The notes under the pieces are model-generated. The model did no database searches and was not told the DNA's origin. It saw nothing but the letters and a program-made list of their open reading frames with translations. The position numbers and the translations under genes were made by a program. Shown here in pieces: positions 1 to 7,910 of a DNA stretch of 13,993 nt (position 1 is the first letter of the stretch; every line of letters begins with the position of its first letter). Source of the DNA: Candidatus Campbelliibacteriota bacterium (GTDB lineage: Bacteria; Patescibacteriota; Minisyncoccia; UBA9983); NCBI GenBank assembly GCA_003231675.1, contig QIJB01000011.1, positions 1 to 13,993 of the forward strand, in the 5' to 3' direction.

Positions 1-312
1 ATGTTCGCCCATAAATTAACGGCTATGTATGAGAGGATAGGAAAAACCAACAGGGATATTTATGATGTTCATTTTTTTCTTAAAAATAATTGGTCCGTGA
101 ATAAAAAAATAATTAAAGACAGAACCGGTATGGAGTTTAGTGAATTTCTGAAAAAAAGTATCGCGAAACTGGAACAGGTCAGTGATAAAAATATTCTGAG
201 CGGTATGGGAGAACTTTTGGATGAAAAACAAAAAGACAATGTAAGGAAAAATCTTAAAAATGACACGATCTTTTTACTGAAATTAAAACTGCAATTGGAA
301 AATGAAAAATAA
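1..312 (+). CDS. AbiEii/AbiGii-type nucleotidyltransferase toxin family, C-terminal part (5' end outside window)
   Basis: The protein resembles the C-terminal part of the AbiEii/AbiGii nucleotidyltransferase family (type IV toxin-antitoxin toxins and relatives). The recognisable block is at residues 2-27: an AHKLTAMYER helix followed by RDIYDVHFFL, matching the family's 'KL.AL.eR...RDlyDl..LL' signature. The catalytic nucleotidyltransferase motifs (GSxxL, DxD) normally lie upstream and are absent, so the gene almost certainly begins before the window. The ATG at base 1 is then an internal methionine. The remaining ~75 residues are charged and helical. Its stop codon overlaps the start of the following GT4 gene by 11 bases, implying co-transcription. 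I cannot tell whether the full gene is intact or a remnant, and no antitoxin (AbiEi) is visible. Confidence 0.6.
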   Translation: MFAHKLTAMYERIGKTNRDIYDVHFFLKNNWSVNKKIIKDRTGMEFSEFLKKSIAKLEQVSDKNILSGMGELLDEKQKDNVRKNLKNDTIFLLKLKLQLENEK

Positions 313-1450
313 ATTGATTTACATCGCCAACGTGAGAATCCCGACGGAAAAAGCGCACGGGATTCAGATAATGAAAATGTGCGAGGCGTTTTCCGGGTTG
401 AAAGTTGAAGGTGAAAAGTTAAAAGTGGAGCTTGTTTTGCCGTGGAGATTTAATCATATCAAACAAGACCCGTTTGAATATTACGGAACAAGAAAAAATT
501 TCAAAATAACGAAAATTCCATCGCTGGACTTGGTCAGGTTCGGAAAAATCGGCTTTTGGATTCAATCGCTTTCGTTCGCCTGCGCCTCTTTTTGGTATGT
601 TTTGCCGAAAAAAGCGGATGTGATTTATTCGCGCGACGAAATTCCTCTCCTTCTTTTGTCGCCGTTCAAGAAAAATTTAGTGTTTGAAATACATAAACTG
701 CCCAAAAGCCGTTTAAAATTATTCGGATATTTATTGAGAAAAGTCCGGAAAATCATTTCCACCAACCAATGGAAAAAAGATTACATTTCCGAAAAATTCG
801 GCGCGGAGGGGGGCAAAATTTTAGTTTGCCCGAACGGGATAGATTTAAGCGAGTTTTCTCTTACTTTGTCCGGGGAGGAGGCGAGGAGGCGGGTCGGTTT
901 GCCGTGGGACAAAAAGATTATTTTGTATACCGGTCATTTGTACGGATGGAAGGGCGCGGATGTTTTGGCAAAGGCGGTTTCTTTGTCGGAAGAGAATATC
1001 TTGGCGGTGTTTGTCGGCGGGACGGATTCAGATATTGTTAATTTCAAAAAAAAATTCGGGCATATTCCCAATATCAAGATTATCGGGCGAAAACCGCATT
1101 CCGACATTCCGTTTTATTTGAGATCGGCGGACACGCTTGTTCTTCCAAACATTCCCGTAACGAGAGAGTCGGAGTTTGAAACATCGCCCATTAAGCTTTT
1201 TGAATATATGGCGAGCGGGACGCCGATTGTGGCGTCGGATTTGCCGTCCATAAGGGAGATTTTAAATGAGAGCAACGCGGTTTTGGTTGAGCCGGACAAT
1301 CCGAAGGCGCTGGCGGCGGGAATAAAGAAAATTTTAGGAAAAGAGGAACTGGCGGAAAAAATTTCCAAACAGGCGTTTAATGATGTTCGGAATAACACAT
1401 GGGAAAAAAGGGCGGAGAGAATCGTTGAGTTTATAAAGTTAAAAAGTTGA
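302..1450 (+). CDS. Glycosyltransferase family 4 (GT-B fold)
   Basis: Predicted retaining GT4 enzyme that transfers a sugar from a nucleotide donor to a growing glycan at the cytoplasmic face of the membrane. The 382 residues suit a complete GT4. The N-terminal domain opens with IPTEKAHGIQIMKMCEAF (residues 13-30), typical of the acceptor domain. The C-terminal Rossmann domain begins near residue 205 with ILYTGHLYGWKGADVL. The EX7E donor-binding motif is E293...E301, within SPIKLFEYMASGTPIVASD. Donor and acceptor are unknown. The start at 302 overlaps the preceding gene's stop by 11 bases; only a weak GGA lies upstream. Residues 32-43 (GLKVEGEKLKVE) are unusual: they look like an in-frame low-complexity repeat insert, replacing the short loop usual before the second beta strand. 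A related repeat forms the last codons and the 3' flank. An A9 tract lies at 1046-1054. Confidence 0.9.
   Translation: MKNKLIYIANVRIPTEKAHGIQIMKMCEAFSGLKVEGEKLKVELVLPWRFNHIKQDPFEYYGTRKNFKITKIPSLDLVRFGKIGFWIQSLSFACASFWYVLPKKADVIYSRDEIPLLLLSPFKKNLVFEIHKLPKSRLKLFGYLLRKVRKIISTNQWKKDYISEKFGAEGGKILVCPNGIDLSEFSLTLSGEEARRRVGLPWDKKIILYTGHLYGWKGADVLAKAVSLSEENILAVFVGGTDSDIVNFKKKFGHIPNIKIIGRKPHSDIPFYLRSADTLVLPNIPVTRESEFETSPIKLFEYMASGTPIVASDLPSIREILNESNAVLVEPDNPKALAAGIKKILGKEELAEKISKQAFNDVRNNTWEKRAERIVEFIKLKS
397..430 (+). repeat. Degenerate GTTGAAAGTTGAA-type repeat inside the GT4 gene
   Basis: A run of short imperfect units (gttgaa, agttgaagg, aaaagttaaaagtgg) encodes GLKVEGEKLKVE in frame. The 13 bases at 397-409 recur exactly at 1446-1458, just past the end of the same gene. 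The insertion falls in a surface loop of the N-terminal GT4 domain, so it is probably tolerated. Confidence 0.6.
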
Positions 1451-1474
1451 AAGTTGAAAGTTTGTAAAGTTGAA
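1435..1474 (+). repeat. Degenerate GTTGAAAGTTGAA-type repeat at the 3' end of the GT4 gene
   Basis: Tandem imperfect units (aaagtt, aaaaagttg, aaagttg, aaagtttg, taaagttg) cover the last codons (KLKS, stop) and run into the 40-base gap between the two converging transcription units. It shares a 13-base exact match with the intragenic copy at 397-409. I see no convincing hairpin terminator in 1451-1490. Confidence 0.6.
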
Positions 1475-1490
1475 CGGGGCGGAATGGCGG

Positions 1491-2399
1491 TTAGATTTTA
1501 ATCCAATCTTTGGGGCAGGGATTGCGTTCCGCGCTTTTCGGGTCGGCGAACCACCTTTGGGGGGCGATGACAATTTTGTTCGGGTTTCCGTTCAGCCACG
1601 CTCCCCACCAACTGAAAGAGCTGTTGGCGATTATGTTGTGCTTGCATAAAGACATAAGCGCCAATTCCTCGCAGTCGCTTATGTTTTCTCCGCCTACGAA
1701 TTCAGTCTGAAATTCCGGCTTTAATTCCTTTTTCGCCCATTCAATGTCGTCGGAAAAAACAAAAAAAACGGGCGAAAGTTCTTTTTCGGAAATTATTTCC
1801 ATCGCTTTCGCGTAGTATTCCGGCGGAAGCGGTCCGAGGCGCGCCCGCGTTCTCGGGTTGGACTCATAGTCGCCTCGCCTGATATGAACGGAAACGGAGC
1901 GGGCGTTTTTTATTTTTTCCGCGATTTTTGACGCCGTTTCGCCGAACCCGTTTTTCAAGGTGAATTCTTTCCGGATTATGTCCGCGATGTCGGAAAAATA
2001 CCTTTCATCTTGCCAGTTTCCGTACAAGTAAAGGTCCTTGTTTTTATTCTCCAAGATTTCCGCGCGAAAGCCAAAGCCGGCTTCGGAGAGATATACTTGT
2101 TCCGTTATCGGTTTTTTCCCTTCCAGTTTTCGGAACAATTTTCTCGCCGCGCGCGAGAAAAAGCCGGCGCCACTGTAATTGTTAGCCCGAAACCGCCCGA
2201 TGTCTTTTTTGTCGGCGAAATTTTCAACGATATTGAAACAGCCGAGAGAGTATTTTCTCGGCGTGTCGCCTTTGTTCAGGGAAGAGTAATAGGAAATGTC
2301 CAGTTTCAGCTCCGTTCCGTTTTTTTCCGCCATCCTCCTGCCGAAGGCGTATTGGAACATTTGGTTTCCCAGCCCGTGCTGGATTTTCACGATTATCAT
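1491..2399 (-). CDS. Alpha-1,2-fucosyltransferase-like glycosyltransferase family 11 (copy 1)
   Basis: Predicted inverting GT11 enzyme, the family that adds fucose from GDP-fucose, usually to galactose in an alpha-1,2 linkage. All family motifs are present. They are the N-terminal GLGNQMFQYAFGRRMA (residues 9-24), HIRRGDY (172-178, the GDP-binding HxRRxD motif), FVFSDD (213-218) and NSSFSWWGAWLN (259-270). The 302-residue length is normal. It is the last gene of the - strand operon. Its start codon overlaps the DUF268 stop in an ATGA, suggesting translational coupling. It is GC-rich (a row of 60 bases from 1801 counts 40 G/C), unlike the second GT11 gene at 7911-8798. No GDP-fucose synthesis genes (gmd, fcl) lie in the window, so the donor must come from elsewhere. 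The exact acceptor is unknown. Confidence 0.93.
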   Translation of the reverse strand: MIIVKIQHGLGNQMFQYAFGRRMAEKNGTELKLDISYYSSLNKGDTPRKYSLGCFNIVENFADKKDIGRFRANNYSGAGFFSRAARKLFRKLEGKKPITEQVYLSEAGFGFRAEILENKNKDLYLYGNWQDERYFSDIADIIRKEFTLKNGFGETASKIAEKIKNARSVSVHIRRGDYESNPRTRARLGPLPPEYYAKAMEIISEKELSPVFFVFSDDIEWAKKELKPEFQTEFVGGENISDCEELALMSLCKHNIIANSSFSWWGAWLNGNPNKIVIAPQRWFADPKSAERNPCPKDWIKI

Positions 2400-3172
2400 A
2401 TTTTTTTGAAATGGAAAAGACCGGTGCCGAACCCCTTTTCGGCGTTATATTTTTCCACCAGCTCTTTCCCGTAAATATATTTTTCTTCAACCAATTTCAG
2501 CGGGGAGAACAATTCAAGGACATATTCTCGGGCGAACGCCCTGTGAGCGTTGAAATAAGTTTTGTTCTCGTTGTCAACGGGCAGGGAAACATAAAGATTT
2601 CCGTTGCTCGCCAAAACTCTTTTCAGTTCTTTCGCCGCTTTTTCCGAGCCGAGGGGGTCAAGAGGGTCGCCGTACCTGCCGAGCCCTATATGTTCTATGA
2701 CGCAGATTGAGCTCAGGGAGTTTATCTCCCCATTCCCGAAAGGCAGGGCGGTTATGTCGCCTCGGGCGAAGTCCAGCCCGGGCAGTTCAACCGGCAGAGG
2801 GCGGATGTCCACCATTGTCGTTGGGGTAAATTGCGAAATAATTCCGATAAGCTTGGCGTCCGAGCCGACATCAAAATGCTTGTCCGGCTTGTTTTTAAAT
2901 ATCTTTTCCGCGCACCATGCGTTTTGGAGAAAATAAATGGAATCAAGAGGTGTGGCGGAAGTTTTATCGCCGAGGCGCGGATACAGGTCTTCCGTTTTTA
3001 GCGCGAAATTGCCGGATGGCATTTTTCGGTACCTCCAGTAATCACCGAAGTAAGAAAGCAATTCGCGCGCGTTTTTCAGTATCCGGCATTTGCCCTTGAG
3101 CGCGCGGAGTGAAATCGCCGCTATTTTCAGCGGAGCGATTTTTTTAAGCCGGTTTTTAATTTTTTCGTTCAT
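2396..3172 (-). CDS. DUF268 family SAM-methyltransferase-like protein
   Basis: Matches the DUF268 family, first defined on Caenorhabditis proteins but common in bacterial polysaccharide loci. It has a class I methyltransferase-like fold. DVGS (residues 101-104) takes the place of the glycine-rich SAM loop. DIRP (122-125) would carry the acidic residue after strand 2. GDITALPF (138-145) corresponds to motif II, and EHIGLGRYGDP (160-170) and FNAHRAF (207-213) are family hallmarks. The N-terminal ~95 residues are family-specific and of unknown role. The target is not established; O-methylation of a sugar is a reasonable guess given the glycosyltransferases on both sides, but it has not been shown. 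The gene sits 3 bases after the GT2 gene upstream and overlaps the GT11 gene downstream by 4 bases. No Shine-Dalgarno is visible before the ATG at 3172. Confidence 0.85.
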   Translation of the reverse strand: MNEKIKNRLKKIAPLKIAAISLRALKGKCRILKNARELLSYFGDYWRYRKMPSGNFALKTEDLYPRLGDKTSATPLDSIYFLQNAWCAEKIFKNKPDKHFDVGSDAKLIGIISQFTPTTMVDIRPLPVELPGLDFARGDITALPFGNGEINSLSSICVIEHIGLGRYGDPLDPLGSEKAAKELKRVLASNGNLYVSLPVDNENKTYFNAHRAFAREYVLELFSPLKLVEEKYIYGKELVEKYNAEKGFGTGLFHFKKI

Positions 3173-3175
3173 GTT

Positions 3176-4078
3176 TTAAGCGATATAAGAATAAGTTTTT
3201 TTGATTTCGGGCTCGCCGTCCCGATTTATATTAACATAATATTTGTTTCTTCGCGGAAACAAAATCCGATAGGCGGTCCGGAAAATCGGCTCAAACAATT
3301 TTGGGAATTTGTTTTTCAGCCAAAAGAAAGTTTTGATTTTCAGTTCCGACGGATTTTTTTTGGGTGGAACGGCTTCAACTTGCTCTTTTCTGTATTCACG
3401 CATATTTTCACTCAACTGCCCGCCTCTAATGCGAAAAACGCTTACTTCGGCGTTGACGGACCAAAGAGGGGATAATTCCGAGAATTTCGCCCAAAGCTTG
3501 TAATCTCCCGCCAGCTTAAAGCGCGCGTCCAATCCACCCGATTTTTCCCAAAGCTCCCGCCTCCAAAACACCCCGTCCTGGTGTATAAAATAGGCGTATC
3601 TCCCGTATATTCCGGTTTTTATCCAGCCTTGGTTGTATATGTAGCACGGATTTGTTTTGATAAGCCTGGAATCTTTATCAATCGCCCGCGTAACGCCTTT
3701 CAGCCATTTTATTTCGGGGTATTTTGCAAAAGTTTGGGAAATGATGTTAAAGGCGCCCGGCAGATACGCGTCGTCGGAATTTATCCAGGCAAAAATATCG
3801 CCGGTCGCCGTCGCGAATCCTTTGTTGATGGCGCCATACATTCCGCCGTCCTTTTCGGATAGCCACTTGAAATCAACGCCGGCGCATTTTAAGGGATACC
3901 GCCCCTCCGCCAGTGTTTTTTCGTATTTCTTGATTATCTCAACCGTTCCATCCGTTGAAGCGCCGTCAACGATTATGTATTCAATTTCAAAATCGCCTTC
4001 CTGCGACAGGACGCTTTCAATCGTTTCCGCTATGTATTTTTCGCCGTTGTAAACCGGCGTAACAATGCTGAATTTCAT
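3176..4078 (-). CDS. Glycosyltransferase family 2 (GT-A fold, WcaA/WfgS-like)
   Basis: Predicted inverting GT2 glycosyltransferase of 300 residues, complete. The GT-A domain starts at once with FSIVTPVYNGEKYIAETIESV. Nucleotide-binding DGASTDGT is at residues 38-45, SEKDGGMYGAINKG at 74-87, and the metal-binding DxD equivalent NSDD at 100-103. The SEKDGGMYGAINKG segment is characteristic of the WfgS-like O-antigen subgroup. No transmembrane segments are apparent, so it is likely cytosolic or peripheral. It lies 6 bases after the neighbouring GT2 gene and 3 bases before DUF268, in the same operon. No Shine-Dalgarno is seen upstream of the ATG. A T8 tract at 3354-3361 (poly-A in the coding sense) near the 3' part is a possible slippage site. 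Donor sugar and linkage are unknown. Confidence 0.9.
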   Translation of the reverse strand: MKFSIVTPVYNGEKYIAETIESVLSQEGDFEIEYIIVDGASTDGTVEIIKKYEKTLAEGRYPLKCAGVDFKWLSEKDGGMYGAINKGFATATGDIFAWINSDDAYLPGAFNIISQTFAKYPEIKWLKGVTRAIDKDSRLIKTNPCYIYNQGWIKTGIYGRYAYFIHQDGVFWRRELWEKSGGLDARFKLAGDYKLWAKFSELSPLWSVNAEVSVFRIRGGQLSENMREYRKEQVEAVPPKKNPSELKIKTFFWLKNKFPKLFEPIFRTAYRILFPRRNKYYVNINRDGEPEIKKTYSYIA

Positions 4079-4084
4079 ACAGTT

Positions 4085-4939
4085 TTAGATAATATATTTT
4101 TCGTATTTGCCGAAATCAAAACCCTTCGGGTCCTGCCGCCACATATAGAGCGGGACTTTTACGACAACGCTGTTTCTAAAAGTTTCGGCGACTTGAAAAT
4201 TAAAATCCCTGTCCGCTCCGCGCCCGACAAAGGACGGCCAAACTCTTTCGTCCCGCGGGCGGAATTTCACTTTTTCAGCCACTTCTCTTTTGAACAGCGG
4301 GCTGTTGGCGGCTCCCGGATACGGCTGAAGGTTTCCGAAAAACAGTTTGTTCAACACTCTCGCCGTCTTTACACTGAACGGCACTTTGGAATGGAATCTC
4401 CCGAGCAGTTTCGGCATAACACCCTTCGTCTTTTTTGCCATTTCCCGCAATTCTCTCGGGCCGATTAAATAGTTTGGATTGTCCGCGAGATACCGCTCAA
4501 CATCAAATTTTTTGCCGACCCATTCCGGTTTCCACGGAACCATATTCGTACAAAGATGGTTCGTGTTGTGCTTCAGCGCGAGCTTCAACTGCCATTCAAT
4601 TCTGTTCAAAAAAGAAACATCGTCCGCGTCCTGGAAGGTTATCCATTCTCCCGCCGCCATTTCCAGTCCGTAATTCCGCGCCGACCAGCCGGCGTTTATA
4701 TTCCGCCCTCTCTTGTTGACGCGATTCGGGTCGTCAAAGGGAACGGGGAAGTATTTCACGCGCCCGTCTTTTTCCATAATTTTTTCAACCGCTTCTTTCG
4801 TATTGTCCGAACTGTTGTCGTTCGCGACAATAATCTCCAAATTCCGGTATGTCTGGTTGATTATGGAATCAATCGCTTCACCGATTGTTTCGGCGGAATC
4901 ACGCACCGGTATTATTACTGAAATTAAGGGATTTCTCAT
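4085..4939 (-). CDS. Glycosyltransferase family 2 (GT-A fold)
   Basis: GT2 enzyme of 284 residues. The canonical start PLISVIIPVRDSAETIGEAI is followed by NDNSSDNT (residues 40-47) and the DxD-containing QDADD (103-107). WSARNYGLEMAAGEWITF (85-102) is the conserved helix that precedes it. After residue ~115 the acceptor-binding half is divergent and gives no clue to the sugar. The start codon overlaps the stop of the upstream GT4 gene as ATGA. The same four-base coupling occurs between DUF268 and GT11, so these glycosyltransferases are probably made in fixed ratios. It is compositionally like the GC-richer left half of the operon. Confidence 0.88.
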   Translation of the reverse strand: MRNPLISVIIPVRDSAETIGEAIDSIINQTYRNLEIIVANDNSSDNTKEAVEKIMEKDGRVKYFPVPFDDPNRVNKRGRNINAGWSARNYGLEMAAGEWITFQDADDVSFLNRIEWQLKLALKHNTNHLCTNMVPWKPEWVGKKFDVERYLADNPNYLIGPRELREMAKKTKGVMPKLLGRFHSKVPFSVKTARVLNKLFFGNLQPYPGAANSPLFKREVAEKVKFRPRDERVWPSFVGRGADRDFNFQVAETFRNSVVVKVPLYMWRQDPKGFDFGKYEKYII

Positions 4940-6093
4940 TTAATTATTTTTTTAATAAATTTTATATATTCTTGCGTGAATTGATTGCGGGTGTGATGCT
5001 TGTTAGCGTATTCCCATGATTTTTTCGTCCGCTCCATTAATTCTTCCGAGGGCAAAGACGCAAGGTCTCTGATGGATTTTTTAATCGCATCAATTGAATT
5101 ATCTTTTAGGATTGTGCCAAAACTGTCAACATCTACGCCTGATTGCCGGCTGATAATGGGGATTAACCCTGCGTTCATGCAGGTGATGACACTTCCGGCT
5201 TGCCCCTCGGAACACGACGGGTATATTAACCCTATACAATTATTCACGATGTCTAAAAATTGCCGGCTTTTGATGTTTACAAAACCAACGGCCTTAATGT
5301 TGGGCGTTTCATAAAGTTCTTTATGGTATATTTTTACAAAATCTTGTTCAGCCTTAAAGGGTCCGCATACAATCAAATTAAATTCCGGCATTTGAGAAAA
5401 CGCTTCCAAGACAAGGTCCAGTCCCTTGTGAACAGCGCCGCCGCCCCCCAGCCAAAGAAAATTTTTTCGCGATTTTTCTACGTCTCTGGACGGGAAACTA
5501 ACAACGAAACCTGAAGACAAGGGAATGGAGTTGATGGGTCTATTTGCGTATGAATAAGTTTCAGCCGTTTTTTTGTTTCCAAGCATTGAAACAAAATCAG
5601 CAATTTCTATGCCTTTATGCGGTTTCACGTTTCTGTGAGGCAGTAAAACAACCCCCTTTCTGTTTTTTAAGTTTTCTATTCTTTCAAGTTCCGCTCGGTT
5701 GGCAAAAAGCCAATGCGATTCTGTTAAATGCGCAATTTTAACGCATTCGGGGTTCAATATTCTGGATAATCTTTCCATATTTAGTCCAAGATCAACAAAA
5801 AAGGAATATTTTTTTGTTGGTACAAATTCGTTATTTTTCCAATCAATAATATCTACATCATATCCAAAACTGTTAAATATCCTGACCATCTCCTTGCACT
5901 CCCAATAACTGGAATGATTGTTAAACGAGGGTGAATTTTGGTTTAGAACAAAGGGTGCGGTTATGTATGAGATTAGAACATTGCCGCGCTTCGTGCAGTG
6001 TGTCTTTGAAGAAATTTTCCCTGTGAATTTTCTTTCAAGCTTGTTCCGCAGTGTTAAGATATTTTGAAAAAGATTGTTTATAGAATTTTTCAT
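4936..6093 (-). CDS. Glycosyltransferase family 4-like (GT-B fold)
   Basis: Predicted GT-B glycosyltransferase of 385 residues. The C-terminal Rossmann domain starts near residue 211 with NFLWLGGGGAVHKGLDLVLEAF. It continues with FNLIVCGPF (238-246) and a donor-binding region around YPSCSEGQAGSVITCMNAGL (291-310). There E297 would be the first acidic residue of the EX7E-like motif, but the usual second glutamate is not obvious (C305/M306 area), so the motif is degenerate. The N-terminal ~37 residues are a basic helical extension before the first beta strand (NVLISYI) and are unusual for GT4. It lies 1 base after the asnB stop. Its base composition is slightly more AT-rich than asnB. Sugar specificity is unknown. 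Confidence 0.8.
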   Translation of the reverse strand: MKNSINNLFQNILTLRNKLERKFTGKISSKTHCTKRGNVLISYITAPFVLNQNSPSFNNHSSYWECKEMVRIFNSFGYDVDIIDWKNNEFVPTKKYSFFVDLGLNMERLSRILNPECVKIAHLTESHWLFANRAELERIENLKNRKGVVLLPHRNVKPHKGIEIADFVSMLGNKKTAETYSYANRPINSIPLSSGFVVSFPSRDVEKSRKNFLWLGGGGAVHKGLDLVLEAFSQMPEFNLIVCGPFKAEQDFVKIYHKELYETPNIKAVGFVNIKSRQFLDIVNNCIGLIYPSCSEGQAGSVITCMNAGLIPIISRQSGVDVDSFGTILKDNSIDAIKKSIRDLASLPSEELMERTKKSWEYANKHHTRNQFTQEYIKFIKKIIK

Positions 6094-6094
6094 T

Positions 6095-7903
6095 TTATTT
6101 GAAATGTTTTTTGTTGTTCTTGTGCCATAGCTCCAAACAAACCAAAACCCACACGCGGTAGGGCGCTTTGCCCTCCTCGTAAAAGTTGCTGATAACTTCT
6201 TTAATATAGTTTTTATTCATAAATTCGTAAATGCCCGCTTCGTTTGAAAGGAAAAGTTCGTCAACAAGATTTTTCATGCTTTCTTTTTCCATCCATTGTT
6301 TTATCGGAGGTCCGAAACCCTGTTTCTTTCTGTCCGCGACCGCCTGAGGCAGGAATTTTCTCGCCACTTCCTTGAGCAGTATTTTGCTCTCCCATTTTCC
6401 GCCCCATTTTGTTCCGAATTTTCCGCTTCCATTGTTGTCCGCCTTGAATTTTTCCGGCAGATTGTAAGCGAACTCCGCCAGTTCGTGGTCCAAAAACGGG
6501 CTTCTCACTTCCACGGATTCCATCATTGACGCGCGGTCAAGTTTCGCCAGCAGGTCGCCGGGCAAGTAGGAATAAATGTCAAACAAGTTTATTTTCCGCA
6601 TCGCGGAAACTTTTTTACCGCCCGTAAAATCGGATTGAAAGTCTTCGTTGATGTTCCCGCCGTCTTTCCAAAGTTTTTTCCGTTCGCTTTCGCCGAAGCA
6701 GGTGACCGCCTTTAAGTAATCTTTGAACGGATCGGAAAGCAAAAATTGCTTGAGTTTTTTTCTTGAATCAAGGTTGTGGTGCTTGAAAGCCCAGCCGTAA
6801 CCGTAGAACAATTCGTCCGCTCCGTCTCCGCTCAAAAGCACTTTCACTTTTCGCCGGGCGAGTTTTGAAATCAGGCGCGTCGGTATCGTCGCGGCGTCGG
6901 CGTGGGGCTCGTCAAAGTATTCCGCCATTTCGCGCAGTTCTTTCGCTATGTCAATGTCCGTTACGAGTTCGTGGTGGTCGGTTCCGAGCGCGTCCGCCAC
7001 TTCTTTGGCGAACGGAAGTTCGTTTATGAAGTTTTCAAATCCGACGGAAAATGTTTTTATAGGGTGTTCCGCGTGTTTTTGCGCGTAGTAAGTGACGATG
7101 CTTGAATCAACGCCTCCGGAGAGCATTGAGCCGACTTCCACATCCGCCACCATTCTCCTTTCCACGGCCTGCTCCAAAAGAAACTCCAGTTTTTTTCTCG
7201 CTTCTTCTCTCGTTATTGAGAGAGGGGAGTCGGGCAATTTCCAATATCGCTTTTGCGCGATTTCTCCGTTTTTGAAAATCGCGGAGCGCGCCGGTTTCAG
7301 GTTTTGAATGTTTTTATAAATGCTTTTGTCGGGCGAAATATACAGTTTCCGCAGGTAATCGTCAATCGCTTGGAAATCAATCTCCCCCTTAATTCCAACC
7401 CGCAGAAGCGCCTTTATCTCCGAGGCGAAAAGAAGGTTGCCCGCCTCGTCAAAGGCGTAATAAAGCGGTTTTTGCCCGAAACGGTCGCGCGCCATAAAAA
7501 GCTCTTCTTTTTCGTTGTCCCAAATCGCGAACGCGAACATTCCGTTCAGGCGTTTCGGGCAATCGGCGCCGTATTCAATGTATGCCTTCAAAATCACTTC
7601 CGTGTCCGAGTTGGTGGAAAATTTATGGCCCTTTTCTTCCAGTTCTTTTTTTAGTTCGCGATAGTTGTATATTTCTCCGTTAAACGAAATGGCGATGTCC
7701 TTTCGGTTGTCTTTCATCGGCTGATGTCCGCTTGCCAGGTCAATGATTGAAAGCCGTGTCTGTCCGAGAACGCATTTGTTGAAAGGCAGGGAACCGCAAT
7801 CGTCCGGACCCCTTTTGGAAAGCGCGTCAAGGGCGGCGGACATTTTATCCGCTTCCTTGTATTTCTCAATTTTTTCGCCTACGGCGCCGAATATTCCGCA
7901 CAT
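6095..7903 (-). CDS. asnB: Asparagine synthase (glutamine-hydrolysing)-type amidotransferase
   Basis: Two-domain AsnB-family enzyme that takes ammonia from glutamine and amidates a carboxylate through an acyl-adenylate. The start is placed at 7903 rather than at an ATG 93 bases upstream, because the class II glutaminase needs Cys2 at the mature N-terminus. The protein then begins MCGIFGAVG. RGPDD (residues 31-35) and SFNGEIYNY (73-81) are glutaminase landmarks. The ATP-pyrophosphatase loop SGGVDSS is at 262-268 and LSGDGADELFYGYG at 357-370. The length is 602 residues. The 7903 start leaves a 7-base gap after the GT11 stop. Within glycan loci such proteins often amidate a uronic acid or another sugar carboxylate rather than aspartate, and the context favours that here; true asparagine synthesis cannot be excluded. 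Confidence 0.92.
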   Translation of the reverse strand: MCGIFGAVGEKIEKYKEADKMSAALDALSKRGPDDCGSLPFNKCVLGQTRLSIIDLASGHQPMKDNRKDIAISFNGEIYNYRELKKELEEKGHKFSTNSDTEVILKAYIEYGADCPKRLNGMFAFAIWDNEKEELFMARDRFGQKPLYYAFDEAGNLLFASEIKALLRVGIKGEIDFQAIDDYLRKLYISPDKSIYKNIQNLKPARSAIFKNGEIAQKRYWKLPDSPLSITREEARKKLEFLLEQAVERRMVADVEVGSMLSGGVDSSIVTYYAQKHAEHPIKTFSVGFENFINELPFAKEVADALGTDHHELVTDIDIAKELREMAEYFDEPHADAATIPTRLISKLARRKVKVLLSGDGADELFYGYGWAFKHHNLDSRKKLKQFLLSDPFKDYLKAVTCFGESERKKLWKDGGNINEDFQSDFTGGKKVSAMRKINLFDIYSYLPGDLLAKLDRASMMESVEVRSPFLDHELAEFAYNLPEKFKADNNGSGKFGTKWGGKWESKILLKEVARKFLPQAVADRKKQGFGPPIKQWMEKESMKNLVDELFLSNEAGIYEFMNKNYIKEVISNFYEEGKAPYRVWVLVCLELWHKNNKKHFK

Positions 7904-7910
7904 AATTTGT

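Noticed and set aside
1046..1054. A9 tract in the GT4 gene (and T8 at 3354-3361) as phase-variation switches
   Set aside because: Both frames are intact here and such runs are common in A-rich lysine codons. Without population data there is no support for switching.
1451..1490. Bidirectional terminator between the converging transcription units
   Set aside because: I found only weak short complementarity and no GC stem with a T run; most of the gap is degenerate repeat.
2010..2474. + strand open frame (154 codons) opposite the first GT11 and DUF268 genes
   Set aside because: Antisense to strongly supported coding sequence; the translation is low in motif content.
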